From Siderastrea radians (taxonomy: Eukaryota; Cnidaria; Anthozoa; Scleractinia; Rhizangiidae): 64,000 bases of DNA. Under the pieces are notes generated by a model. It made no database searches. It worked only from the letters and a program-made list of their open reading frames with translations, and was not told where the DNA came from. The position numbers and the translations under genes are program-made. Of this stretch, positions 12,801 through 24,800 are shown piece by piece (position 1 is the stretch's first letter; every line of letters begins with the position of its first letter). The stretch lies in the NCBI GenBank assembly GCA_964017195.1, contig OZ024895.1, positions 17,092,034 through 17,156,033 of the forward strand, written 5' to 3'.

Positions 12801-15800
12801 ATCCTAACCATCGTTGGCCAAAGGCAGTCATCTAGAGTTCTAGTGCACTAGTAGAATAGTTTGCTAGAAAACTGGGTCATTGTTTTGGGTATCCATCAAT
12901 ACAAGCATGTCTTTTAGCCTCTTAATAAAAATTGATGACATAGCCCCTTTAATATTGTCGTTGTCTTCGTCATTATCTGCGTTGTGTTGTTCGTTGTCGT
13001 TGTCAGTGTTGGTGCTGTTTTTATCGTTGTTCTCGTCGGTGTTACTGGTTTCATTGTGGGGATTTGTTGTTGTTGTTGTTGGCTTTCTCTGACCAGTTCA
13101 CAAACGGAACTAATGAACACCTACTTGAGAAAATAATATATCATAAGTCGAGCATATAACTCAGACACGGTGATGGTATTCTAAGCATCTAGCACGAACA
13201 TAAGAGACAGTAGTCGAGCACCGCTGACGCATCCTAAATATATACACCCTATTCTATTGTTTTACCGATAATATGCGAGGTTATTTTACCACTAGCAGTG
13301 CAGTATTTTTGGGAGCCCTCAGAATCGAAGAAAAATGCGAGCGATGAGTATAATGTCCGCGAGTGTTATCTGTAAGCCATCGAATACGAAATTATTCCAC
13401 TTCATTTCCCCGACCCAGTTATTTAGCCCCAACGCTCAGCTGCAAACCTTTGAATTTGGGACATAAAGTGTAATAACATGACGGAGTTGGAGTGTTCCAT
13501 TCCATATATCTGTATACCCGATCATACATAATAGTCTACGACAATCGTTATGTCAAAACTAGGCAAAACTGTTTTAAAGAATTCTGTTTTTTATTTAGTG
13601 CCTTTAATGTTATTGTTTGCAGGATCCAATCAAACAGCCGTTACTAAAACGCCTGGCAGGACAAGAAGAACTGGCCCAGTTGGCCACGCAGACCTTCCTA
13701 GATATCCTTCTCGCTATTAATGCCACAGTACAGAATACAATTTTAGCTAAACTTTCAATTTATGATTTCTTTGAATTTTGATGCCATTTATGCATAGGGA
13801 CATCTTTGTGTACTTGATTTTCTCACATGTCCAAACAAATTTGGTACAGCGAACGTACAGAGGCCTTCGTGTCCCCGTAAAGATCATGAGTGGTTGTAAA
13901 TAAAGATGTTATGAGGGGCCTATAGATTTGACGAGTACGACTTTTCAATTGCAGTTCACAGGCTTTACATTTATCACATCACGTACCAATCTCATTCCTG
14001 GAGCTTCTTCTCTACTAGAAAACAACACGAAGGAGTGAGAGCTCTGGAAACGTCAGTGGCTTGAAATTCGAAAGAGTTACTCAACATCGTACTCGTAGTC
14101 CGATTTAGAGGTGGCTTTTTGTTGTTTTTATCATCTCTTCAACATCGCTGAGGAAAAGCAAAACTGCCTTTATTGTGCGTAAGGCCGTTGTCACTTTACT
14201 CTGAGGTGACATATTGTATAATAACATCAGTTATTCCTTAACGTATCTCACCTATCATGAAGTACATGGGTGATTATCCATCCAAGCGATTTCGTCAGAC
14301 AACCGACCTGACAGACGCCATATTTGAACCAGCACTTCTTCACGTAAGTGGTCATTTTTTGTCTCGCACGTAAAGAATCATTAAAGCTCCGTTTTTCCTT
14401 TGCCTATTTCCATGACCTGAAACCATGGATAACTTTATCAGGATAATCCTCGCCGATGAAATACTGCAAATGTCCGAAAGTAACGAATCCCTAATTGTGG
14501 AGACCCCTTAGAAGTAGCGATGCGATCATTTGCCAACCTTCTAACTATTCCTGCAATATCTGGAAGTTTCTTTTAATTGGCTGTGCCTCGAAAGGAAAAT
14601 GAACCCGTGCCGGTTATTTCCTAATTGACCTTGATTTTTATTGGTTGATTGGAAGTAAGTAACCCATTGCAGAAAGGGAGCCTAAAAAGACAGGCTTGAA
14701 CAAGATTCGAACCCATGACCCTGCGCTACCTGCGACACTGGTGTAGTATCTAACCAACTGAGCTATCTGGCCAACTGGCAGCGAAACGTTTTATGAGTTT
14801 ATAGAAGGTGAATGGATCCCATTGACGTATATGAAATGTCCGATATGCTATGTGAACTGCGAACGAAGACCGTTGCAGTTAAATGTATTAAATCTTTCAT
14901 ACGTAATTCGTGTTCATGCGGATGTTTGACAGTCTCTTCTAGAATTTACAGTAGAACCTCGATTTAACGAATTGCTAAGAAACTGGAGAAATTGGTGCGT
15001 TATATCGAGGGTTCGTTATTTCGAGGTTCTTTCCCCCCATACATTACACTATTACTGGGCTGAAAAATTATACCAAGGATTTCGTTATATAGAGATTCGT
15101 TAAATGGAGGTTCTACTGTATTTTAACCAGTCCGAATGGAATCCCCGCTGGGTGCGGAAGTAATCAAGGCTGCTAAGGTAAAGCTGCATTTACTTCATGC
15201 CATTGCAAGCTTTATTTAAAAATACCGTTGATGATCTTTTAGGAACCTTTGCGAGACGAAGTTTACTGCCAATTGATCAAACAGATTACTGATAACAGAC
15301 TACCGTGAGTAGCTTAATATTGCGTTTGCTTGCTAAAATTCTGTTTATTTTGGATGCCACAAACTATTGTGGACGTTTACTCATCTTTTTTATCATCTAC
15401 TTTTAATGTCCTTGATTTGCAGTTCAAGTGTAGAGAAAGGATGGGAATTGCTTTGGCTTTGTACTGGAATCTTTGCCTGCAGGTTGGTCTTTTCTCAAGC
15501 GATACACTTTACAGAAACCACACAAAGCAGAGCGTAAATAATGCCCGACGCGAGTAAATTGTGAAGCAATAAGTTCATTTAATGTTTTTTGGTTGAAAAT
15601 TTTGGGGCGGAGCGGGCGGTTATTTTGCGAATTGACGGTCTTTTTCGGGGTTTGCGGCAAAGAATTTCTGCGGTTCAGAAAAGTTGATAAGTTTGGAGGG
15701 ATTTAATTTTTACGATTGCGACTCCAGTTATGCAATCAGTTTCTCGGGGCTTAGGTACCGAAAAGTAACGACTGGAATTTGCCAGGCACATTGAGCATGT

Positions 15801-18800
15801 TACAGCGACTGTTACGGCAGTAATGTTTATGCTTTACCTGATGTCAACGGCATAACGATTGTTTTCTCTCATAGATTTTTTGAGATGCGGTAGTCCCCTT
15901 AACTATCCGCAACGAAAAGGGAGGACACAGTGAAAAACCTGCGTAGACTTGCGGTAGTAAAGTTGAACGGCTGTGAAGATCATTTTGGTTATCTACTTTA
16001 AGCATCTTGTCAAACTTTTTCTTTTATAAAAGATTTCATTCAAAACTTTTTGCCCATCTGGGACAAACATTTGCCGTTTTTGAAACCCCTGAACTAGTCG
16101 GCATTTTCCTTATACGCAGGAAGAATAAAGGCAATATTTAACTTGTTTATTGATGTTGTTTTTACAGTTCGTTGCTAATGAGGGACGTGAACCAAGTCTT
16201 CCGCTCGTGCTCCAACAAACAGCCTCTTGCGCATGACTGCCTCTCCAGACTGCAGAAAACAATACGAGTTGGTCAGCGGAAATACCCACCGCACATAGTG
16301 GAGGTTGAGGCCATACAGGTACGATGCACTGCAGTCAGCTTTTTACTTCATGTTAGAGCATTAGTTAGTCCATGGCATGGCACGATGCTTTCCAGTTATC
16401 TCAACAAAGAAGTCATTTTGTCCCAGTTTACCTCACAGAGTTTAACATGCGACGTTTACACAGTTCCCACTATAATTTGGTGGAAGATGGAGATGAACAA
16501 TTACTTTTACAAAGCGAGTGTTTCTCGGTACCAGTTTTGCCTGTATACTTCGCTGTTTTTCTTTCGAGTTTCACGCCTGTAAACACTTTGTACTAAGTCT
16601 AATACAAGTTTAGAGGCATGTTAAGTTGGAAGAAGTAATAAAGTATTGTATTGTATGTATTGTTTTTGTGTTTGACTGCCGGTTTATGTTGGTTTACCAG
16701 GTACTTGTATGCCTGTTTGTGTCGCATATTTAGCAAAGGATAAGTTGTTGACGTTGTTTCTTTATTCTTCTCTTTTTTTCCTTTCCGTAATTTTGAGTGA
16801 ACCATGATAGGGGTTGATTTTAATTGTTATTTTTTCATTACTACCTTGCTTGTTCGCGTGATCACGTGATTATCATTCTCACTGCTTGTTCTCTTTCAGC
16901 ACAAAACGACTCAGATATATCACAAAGTCTACTTTCCAGATGATAGTGATCAGGTAAAAATATCTAGTTAACGAACTTGTTTACGTGCGAAGATAATAAA
17001 CGTAAAGCTCATTTTTGTTACGTCACCGTAAAAACTCGTTGCCAGACTCTTCGCACTCAAATTGAGGGCACTCCCCTTTTACAGACTACTGATTATTTGT
17101 TCACAGTAAATTCAGAGAAAAAGTAAACGCAGCAGGGGTCCGTTTCTCGAAAGTCCCGATAAAAATCCCGATTAAAATCGAAATCTATAGAATGGTGGTG
17201 TAGCTTTTATCCCGAAAACCAGCTCGACTTGTTTCGTCAACTTACAATTTTACTGCTTAGCTTTTAAAACCAAAAACTGGAATCTTTTAGGAGAACCTAG
17301 GCCTTGCGCTCATAAAATAGCTTTCCGGGCCCGAAAAGATATCGGGACTTTCGAGAAACAGTCTAGAAATGTAAAAATGTGTTAATTATCCGACACTGAT
17401 CTTTTCCACTGGATCAGGTTTTCTCATTAGAACATCATTTGGGAATCGCCGCTATTTTAAAAACCCGGGCTCAAAACCATTGACCAATTTGAGCGTTTTT
17501 CGCTCTGTTTTTGCCGCGTACTGTGATGCGAATCAATCAATCTTTTTTTCTTTCCAGGCCTTCGAGGTGGATTCCAGTACCCGCGCAAAAGAATTCTGTG
17601 CTGTGGTCGCGCAGCGCCTCGGACTGAAGTCTTCCGAGGGATTCAGTTTGTTTGTTAAAATTACTGATAAAGGTACTCGTCTCTTAACTTTTTTTTTTCA
17701 TCTAACTTAACTCTTTCATTTCCAGAGTCGAATTTCCGCTCCTGTTGTTTGGTTCTGACTTTTGACTCTGTGTGATAAACCACAAAGCGTAACCAAAAGT
17801 AGGCTATTGAGCAGTTCTTGCCTGTGGTGCTGTTTATTATGCTATACAAGGTGGTTCGAACCTTTGAGTTTGTGGATGAAATCCTAAAGTGTGACCATTC
17901 AAATGAAAGCTACTGAGCAGAACTTTCCTGTGGTGCTGTTTATTATGCTGTACAAGGTGGTTCTAACTTTTGAGTTTGTGGATGAAATCCTAAAGTGTGA
18001 CCATTCAAATGAAAGCTATTGAGCAGAACTTTCCTGTGGTGCTGTTTAATATGCTGTACAAGGTGGTTCTAACTTTTGAGTTTGTAGATGAAATCCTAAA
18101 GTGTGACCATTCAAATGAAAGCTACTGAGCAGTACTTTCCTGTGGTGCTGTTTGTTATGCTGTAGAAGGTGGTTCTAACTTTTGATTCTGCGGATGAAAT
18201 TCTTAAGTGTGACCACTTAAATGAAAGCTATTGAGCAGTACTTTTAATTGGTCCTGTTAATGTTTGTTTTTCTCTGTTTTGCAAAACAAAATTTGGTATC
18301 TTTTTCTTTCTTGGATTTTGGGAAAATTTTGTCAGTAAAAGGGTTAAGTTTCCTGAAAAGTTTGCACATGGCCCGCTTGAAATTTTGCGACTAATAATAA
18401 TTCATACTCAAAACGAAACAAATTAAACTTATTTCAGTTTTCGGGATTTTAGATTTAAAATCAGTAACTAATGCCGCTTGTTGCGTTTTGTTTCAGTGAT
18501 CAGCGTTCCTGAAGGTGATTTCTTCTTCGACTTTGTCAGACATTTAACGGAATGGCTTAAGAAGGCTCGACCTACTCGTGACGGTAAGAGCACGTTTCTC
18601 ACAGGCTTGCGGAACTAACACAGTAAATAGAACTTTTGTGTCGTTTTTTGGATGACGTTTAATGTACACACTAACGCAAAGAGTGGTGAAGTTTGATTCC
18701 GTCTGCAAACGCTTTAAAAATAATTCCTACTTTCAAGAATGGCAACGGCGGATAAGCGAAGCCAAGGTGGCTGTATTCAAAGGCACCTTGTTTGTTTGCG

Positions 18801-21800
18801 TTTTTGCTTTTTGCTTGTTTGCTTGTTGGTTTTTTTCTGTTTCCTTCTTTCCCAATCTACTTGTTTGTTTGTTCCTTTGTTTTTCTCGTTCTTTCGTTTA
18901 TTAATTATTTGGTTGTTTGTTTGTTTGCTTGCTTTTAAAGCCGCTTGCGGTATAAGACCACACTAATGCACGTGTCAAAGTCTCTCTAACCATTGTTCAG
19001 CTGCTTAGAGTCAATTTCTCCTTCTTTACTTTATAGGTCAGCTTCCAAATTTGACTTACCAAGTTTTCTTTATGAAGAAATTGTGGTCGACGACAGTAGT
19101 CGGAAAAGACGTGGCAGCCGACACGATATTTCATTATCACCAGGTACACTGTCTTCCCTTATGAAAAGAAGAACTAATTAGTCGAAGCCAAAAAGGAGTC
19201 GTTTACCATTACAGATTTAAAAACACCCATTTTCAATTTTTTTGCGTTCACGTATATTCTTCTTTATTAATTTTTACTGTCCACGCGTAACTGATTTAAA
19301 AACGATTGAAAAAGCAATTTTGTAGTGCTTTTTGTTGTGATCGTTCGTGAGGTTGTAAGGCCTAATCGTACAAATATCTCATTTTGTTCGTTTTGTACCG
19401 TCCATTCGGCGTCGCGTTTTTCGCTTGTTTCAATTGTTGAGCCAGGAGTCGTAATTATAACCGGCCTAAACGAGTACACATAACGCCTGAGACTGTCGGT
19501 TTTATGTGCTAGTCGAGTAGACAACTGTAGGACTTTCAACATCACCTTTGGACAAATCCCAGGGATACGACAACGACTGAAAGAAAAGAACGTGTTGTTC
19601 TCTAGAAAAGGCCTAACTAAAGACTTATCACTGATTGCGACCGTAAATAAGAAATTCCAGCTGACAAGTTTTGAGGCACTAAAAAGCGAGTGTTCAATAT
19701 GCGTCCTAAAAGTCATTTTGTCACCATATATCCGGGGGGGTAGATAGCCTGCGTGGCAGGCGTTAATCCTTTAAGCCCCAACAGTGACAAGCATGAAACT
19801 TCTCCTTACAGTATCACTACTTATCAAACATACAGGTCGTGAGAATAAAGGAAATGATCACCAATGATCAAATGTCTTGATTTTTAATCAAATTCTCCCA
19901 ATTCGTAACATAAGAAATATAAGGAGAATAGTGAAGAGAATATCGATGTTAATATTGGCGCTTAGAGGGTTCAGAGGAAAGGGAGTAAGCGCAAGACGCA
20001 GGATAGGGTATAGATTCCAGGCCCCAGTTGTTCAAAAGTTGGATAGCGCTATCCACCGGATAAATCACTATCCAGTGGATAAATCACTATCCAGTGGATA
20101 AGTGTTAGGGAAACCAATTGGGTTATCCACTGGATAGAGATTTATCCGGTGGATAGCGCTATCCAACTTTTGAACAACTGCGGCCAGGGTAATAGATCAT
20201 GTTAACGGTCTTTTGGAATGGGGATTTTAAGAACCTAAACCTCAAATGCCCAGGGCTTGTTTTGTTTTGTTTTGTTTTGTTTTGTTTTGATTGGTGCATT
20301 ATATTTTTTTTGTGGCATAACACCGAAACTTTGCGTTTTCAGGAGCTGCCAAAGTATTTGCGGGGCTATCATAAATGCACCAAGGAGGAAGGCAGCCAGC
20401 TAGCGGCCCTGATTTACAGAGTGCGATTCGGGGAGGACAAAAGAGAATTCCCGACCATACCGTAAGGATATGCGAAAAATTTAATTTTTTTATTACTTTT
20501 TTTTATTTTTTCATTTTGTATTTATTTATTTATTTATTTATTTATTTATTTTCTATGCCCTTTGATTCGAATCCCGTTGAAACCTGTATTTTTTAGGCCT
20601 TATACAGGGTTAATTCTCTCACCCCAGTTCATTTGTACAATTTATTTTATAGGTAGATGTTAGCTCAAAATATTCAAATTCGTGACAGTCGTAAAACCAA
20701 GGCAGTTACATCTTACCAGCTTCAACAAAGGCAAACAGCTCTCTGATTGGTTAAAAAACCTCGCGCCACTTTCTGGAGCAATCAGACGTAAAACCAGCTA
20801 GCAACAAAAACATGCAACCGCTGACAAGTGCGGGAAAACGTTCGTCAACCAGTCACGTGAGCTTTTGATTTTGCTCCTGGTTGCATGGCTGAAGAAACGC
20901 CTTGCATGGGTTTTGTAAACTGGTAATAAATCACAGTTAACTCAAAACCAAACCAAAAGTATGATTTCCAGCCTCGTTCCCAGTCGTCCTCGGCGCGAAA
21001 TCAAATGTGACGTCACCCATCGAGTTCGACGGGAAAATTCGCGCTCGTTTCCAAGCCTCCCTCTGTCACTCGATAGCGCATGTAGGCCTGGGGACGAGGC
21101 TACATGATTACGTTTTACACCGGCGAAAAGTGCTCTAAATCTAATTTTGGCAACGGTTTGCCTGTATTTCTATATTTTTTTGCATGGCGCTCTTAATTTG
21201 GAGCTGTTAAGTTTCCTCCCCTGTATTTCGTTTATTTGTGGTGGAACTTTTGTAAATAAATAAAAACAATTTCTCTGTCGTACTAAGAAAATTACCCCTG
21301 GATTTGTCAACTCCTTTATACTGTTTGGCTGGTTTATTTCATTTGTGAATGTGATTGATTGGCAGGAAAATGTTGCGTGAACTGATTCCGCCAGACCTGA
21401 TTAAAGAACAGTCCCCTGATGATTGGAAGAGGGTAAGTTACTCAAGATTGCAGTGTATTTGTAACGTGTAATAACGGAAATAACTGACATCTCCTTTTAC
21501 ATCAGGCCATCGTTGCAGCGTTTAACAAACATGCAGGCAAGTCAAAGAACGATGCGAAGATTTCCTTTCTTAAGATTGTCTACAGATGGCCGACATTCGG
21601 TTCAGCTTTCTTTGAAGTCAAGGTAATACTTTACTCCGCCATATTTAAAATTCGTATTTATGGTAACGCTTGGTATATGGAGGTGTTTATGGAATTGTAT
21701 AGACTTTGTATCGTTTTGTCTTTCAGCAAACTACAGAACCTCACTTCCCTGGCAATCTCTTGATTGCCATTAACAAGAATGGTGTCAACCTCATAAATCC

Positions 21801-24800
21801 ACAAACTAAGGTATGACTAGATCCTACTTTCATGTATTCAACTCCTCTGTTACCTTAAACGTGTGATCCTTCGCTCAACTGATTGCCGTAGAAGAAACAT
21901 CAAGTCTTCTGGAAAAAATGATTCGAGTGAGGCGTTAAGCTACTGTCCTGGTTTATAGGTCCGAGCTTTCGCCGATCTACGGCATCATCGTCTCTAATGA
22001 TGCCGTAGATCTGCGAAAGCTCTGACCAATAAACCAGTACAGTAGCTTAAGGCCTCACTCGAATCGTTATAAGATTATAAGATGCTACTGAAGGACAATA
22101 TGCAACATCTACTGGGTGTATATTGTAAACCTCTTGGTACAACAACAAATTTCTTACCAAATTCACAAAAATACGCAAATTATTAACACATTTTTGTTCT
22201 GCAGGATATTCTTGCTACTTACCCGTTCACTAAAATCTCCAACTGGAGCAGTGGTAACACGTATTTCCACATGACGATTGGCAGTTTGGTAAAAGGCAGC
22301 AGGCTTTTGTGTGAAACATCACTGGTAAGATTCACGCTGGTTATTTAAAGTGCCACTGAGACGAAAATTCGTAGGTCTATTTCGGCCAAATTCTGTCGCA
22401 GAATATCGCGTTGTGTCTATATTTACCCAGAAAACTGAACAAGAAACCGTCCATCCTAATATTTTTAAGCTCCAAAGTTGCGTAAAATGTGTCCGCCATT
22501 ACTGAAAACGTGTTCCTGGGTGATTGCGCAATTTAATAGCTTGTGACGTCAGAGGCTCACCTCAGTCGCGTTTCCTTGTGTTTTGACTCAAGATGCCTAC
22601 CGTAGACTGCGAGACCTCCGAAGAGTATTTCTACGATTCGAAACAGTCTTTAGCTTCCAAAGCATCAGAGGATTCATTTCATTCGGCGATTGAAGAATTT
22701 TTCTTACCGTACGATGTAAGAACTGATGTCAGGAGATTTCAGCTTATAACAAACTTGTAAACAAACTGTTCAAAGTTGTTTTTCTCGCCATGCTGGCGGA
22801 AGTTCAAAACATGCGCAAAATGATGCTTACAGTGATTACAGTTCAGGCACAAGTTGCTCAAAGAGCACGAGATAAATCGTTGTCCAGCTATTCGAAAAAC
22901 TGATGTTTTAAGCTTTGGAAATTTAGACAAAACACCTATAAAAACTCTAGAATTTGATGCCTGCGAATTCTCAAGCATAGTGAATTGATTTTATTGTTCG
23001 CTTCGTTGGAGAAATAAACGAAGCTATATTTTGTCTGCTGTTGTTTATATTTATATTGTGAAGCATTGAGATTTTTGGCCATTCTTAGCATAGTATGGGA
23101 AAAATTCTTGAAGAGCCGTAATGCTGTAGTCATCTGGCAGTCAGCTGATGAAGCCTATCGTGTCAATCCACAGGCTTACCATCCTCTGTTTCTGTGGTGG
23201 GCTGTGCATTTATAATGGCTGTGTCGGTTTATCAAATACGCAAAACTAAAGCCGAAATTTAGGAGTTTTAAAACTGAGGAATATGAAATAAAAACTCATA
23301 AAATTGCTGCCATGTGTTTTGATTTGTGTTTCTGTGTTTATTTTGGCGATTTAAGCCATTTAAGGCTCGCGAAAGCGATGTTTTCAAAATAACGGTCGGA
23401 CTCGCTCAAAAGTAGAGAAAGAGAACAAGGCATGCAACTAGGCGACCCGCAATTTCCACTACCCAGTCGAACATTTCGCCAAAAAAGTCGTATTTGCCAG
23501 GTTCGCTCACACAAAAAATCTTAGCCCTCGAAAGAATAGTCTTCGAACAAAGTTTTGGCCAAATTTGAGTTAGATTCGATCACGGATAGACCTTTAGAAT
23601 CGACCCCAGACTTTTGAATACGACTGTCAATTTGCTTTCTCCCTATGATCTGCAAGAAATCCGAACTCAAAGGAATTCGAAGAATGCATTTTTCCGTTAA
23701 AATTTGAATTCACGTGCGACAAACTGCCGCCCCTGGCCTCCGTACGCGAAACTTTTGGTCGGTGACAAAATCTTCTCTGTGGTAACCCGAGTGGCGAGTT
23801 TGACCGACAAAGGAACCCAGTTGAAAGACACGCGATTTTTTAAATTTTCCTGCTCGTAGACTGCTGCTACATGCGAGTCCTTTTTTATCCGTGAGCAGAA
23901 AGTAAGACCACTCAGATGGGATAAAAGTGATGGACCATAGTTTCCTTATTTTTGGAAATGAACTCAAAACACCCCAAGTCTTCGTTGTTATATTTCCCTC
24001 CACAAAGCCCGGTCAATAAGAACTGGAAGCTGCCGGGGTTTACTAGAAGTCCTAAAACAAGTTCAGTGCCATGAATTACCTGCCCGGTAGGTTTACTAAA
24101 CTTACGTTCCCCGTTCTGGCTTTTTGACCGTAAAATCCAATCGTGAAACGGGTGGTCGAATGAGAATAAGCTTGAATTCCCCACTGATTCCTTGGTCCCA
24201 AGGTTGAAAAAAGTTGTCGCTTGCTTTCCACCAATTCTCGGGCGGCAAACGATAACACCGCTACCAAACACTTCTCTTGCTATAGTGCAAACTTCTTTTC
24301 CTTTCAAAGTGAAACGAAAATCCTTCGCTTTTTCCAAAATCTTATCCAAGTAAATTTATTCTCGGGGATTTTAACTCATAATTCTGGGTTAACATGTCAT
24401 GAAAACGGAAAATGCAAGCCAGTTAAACGTAATGAAACGATTTTGCAAATCAGCTGCTGTTGTTTGGCAATGGTAAATGCAACACACAAGATAAAAAAGA
24501 AAAAACAATTCAACGGACCACCACCATTTTTCACTTGCCTTTTCGGTCTTTTTCTTTTTGGCCTTAGGCTGGCCTGAGTCCTCGTCGTACATTTTGTTTT
24601 GTTTTAAATTTTTGCGCCCAGCGACCCTCAGTCTACGCGCAGGGGAAATTTAAAAAATCGCGTGTCTTTCAACTGGGTTCCTTTGTTGGTCAAACTCGCC
24701 ACTCGGGTTACCACAGAGAAGATTTTGTCACCGACCAAAAGTTTCGCGTACGGAGGCCAGGGGCGGCAGTTTGTCGCACGTGAATTCAAATTTTAACGGA

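Noticed and set aside
12955..13090. Hydrophobic plus-strand frame (Ser/Leu/Val) that could be a TM segment
   Set aside because: Produced by diverged TTG/GTC repeats inside a myosin intron.
14699..14780. Functional tRNA gene on the minus strand
   Set aside because: A and B boxes are good but acceptor and other stems do not pair convincingly; SINE-derived sequence is more likely.
19267..19716. 149-codon frame on the minus strand within a myosin intron
   Set aside because: No domain, signal or splice partner recognised, and its composition does not differ from the surrounding intron. Long but probably chance.
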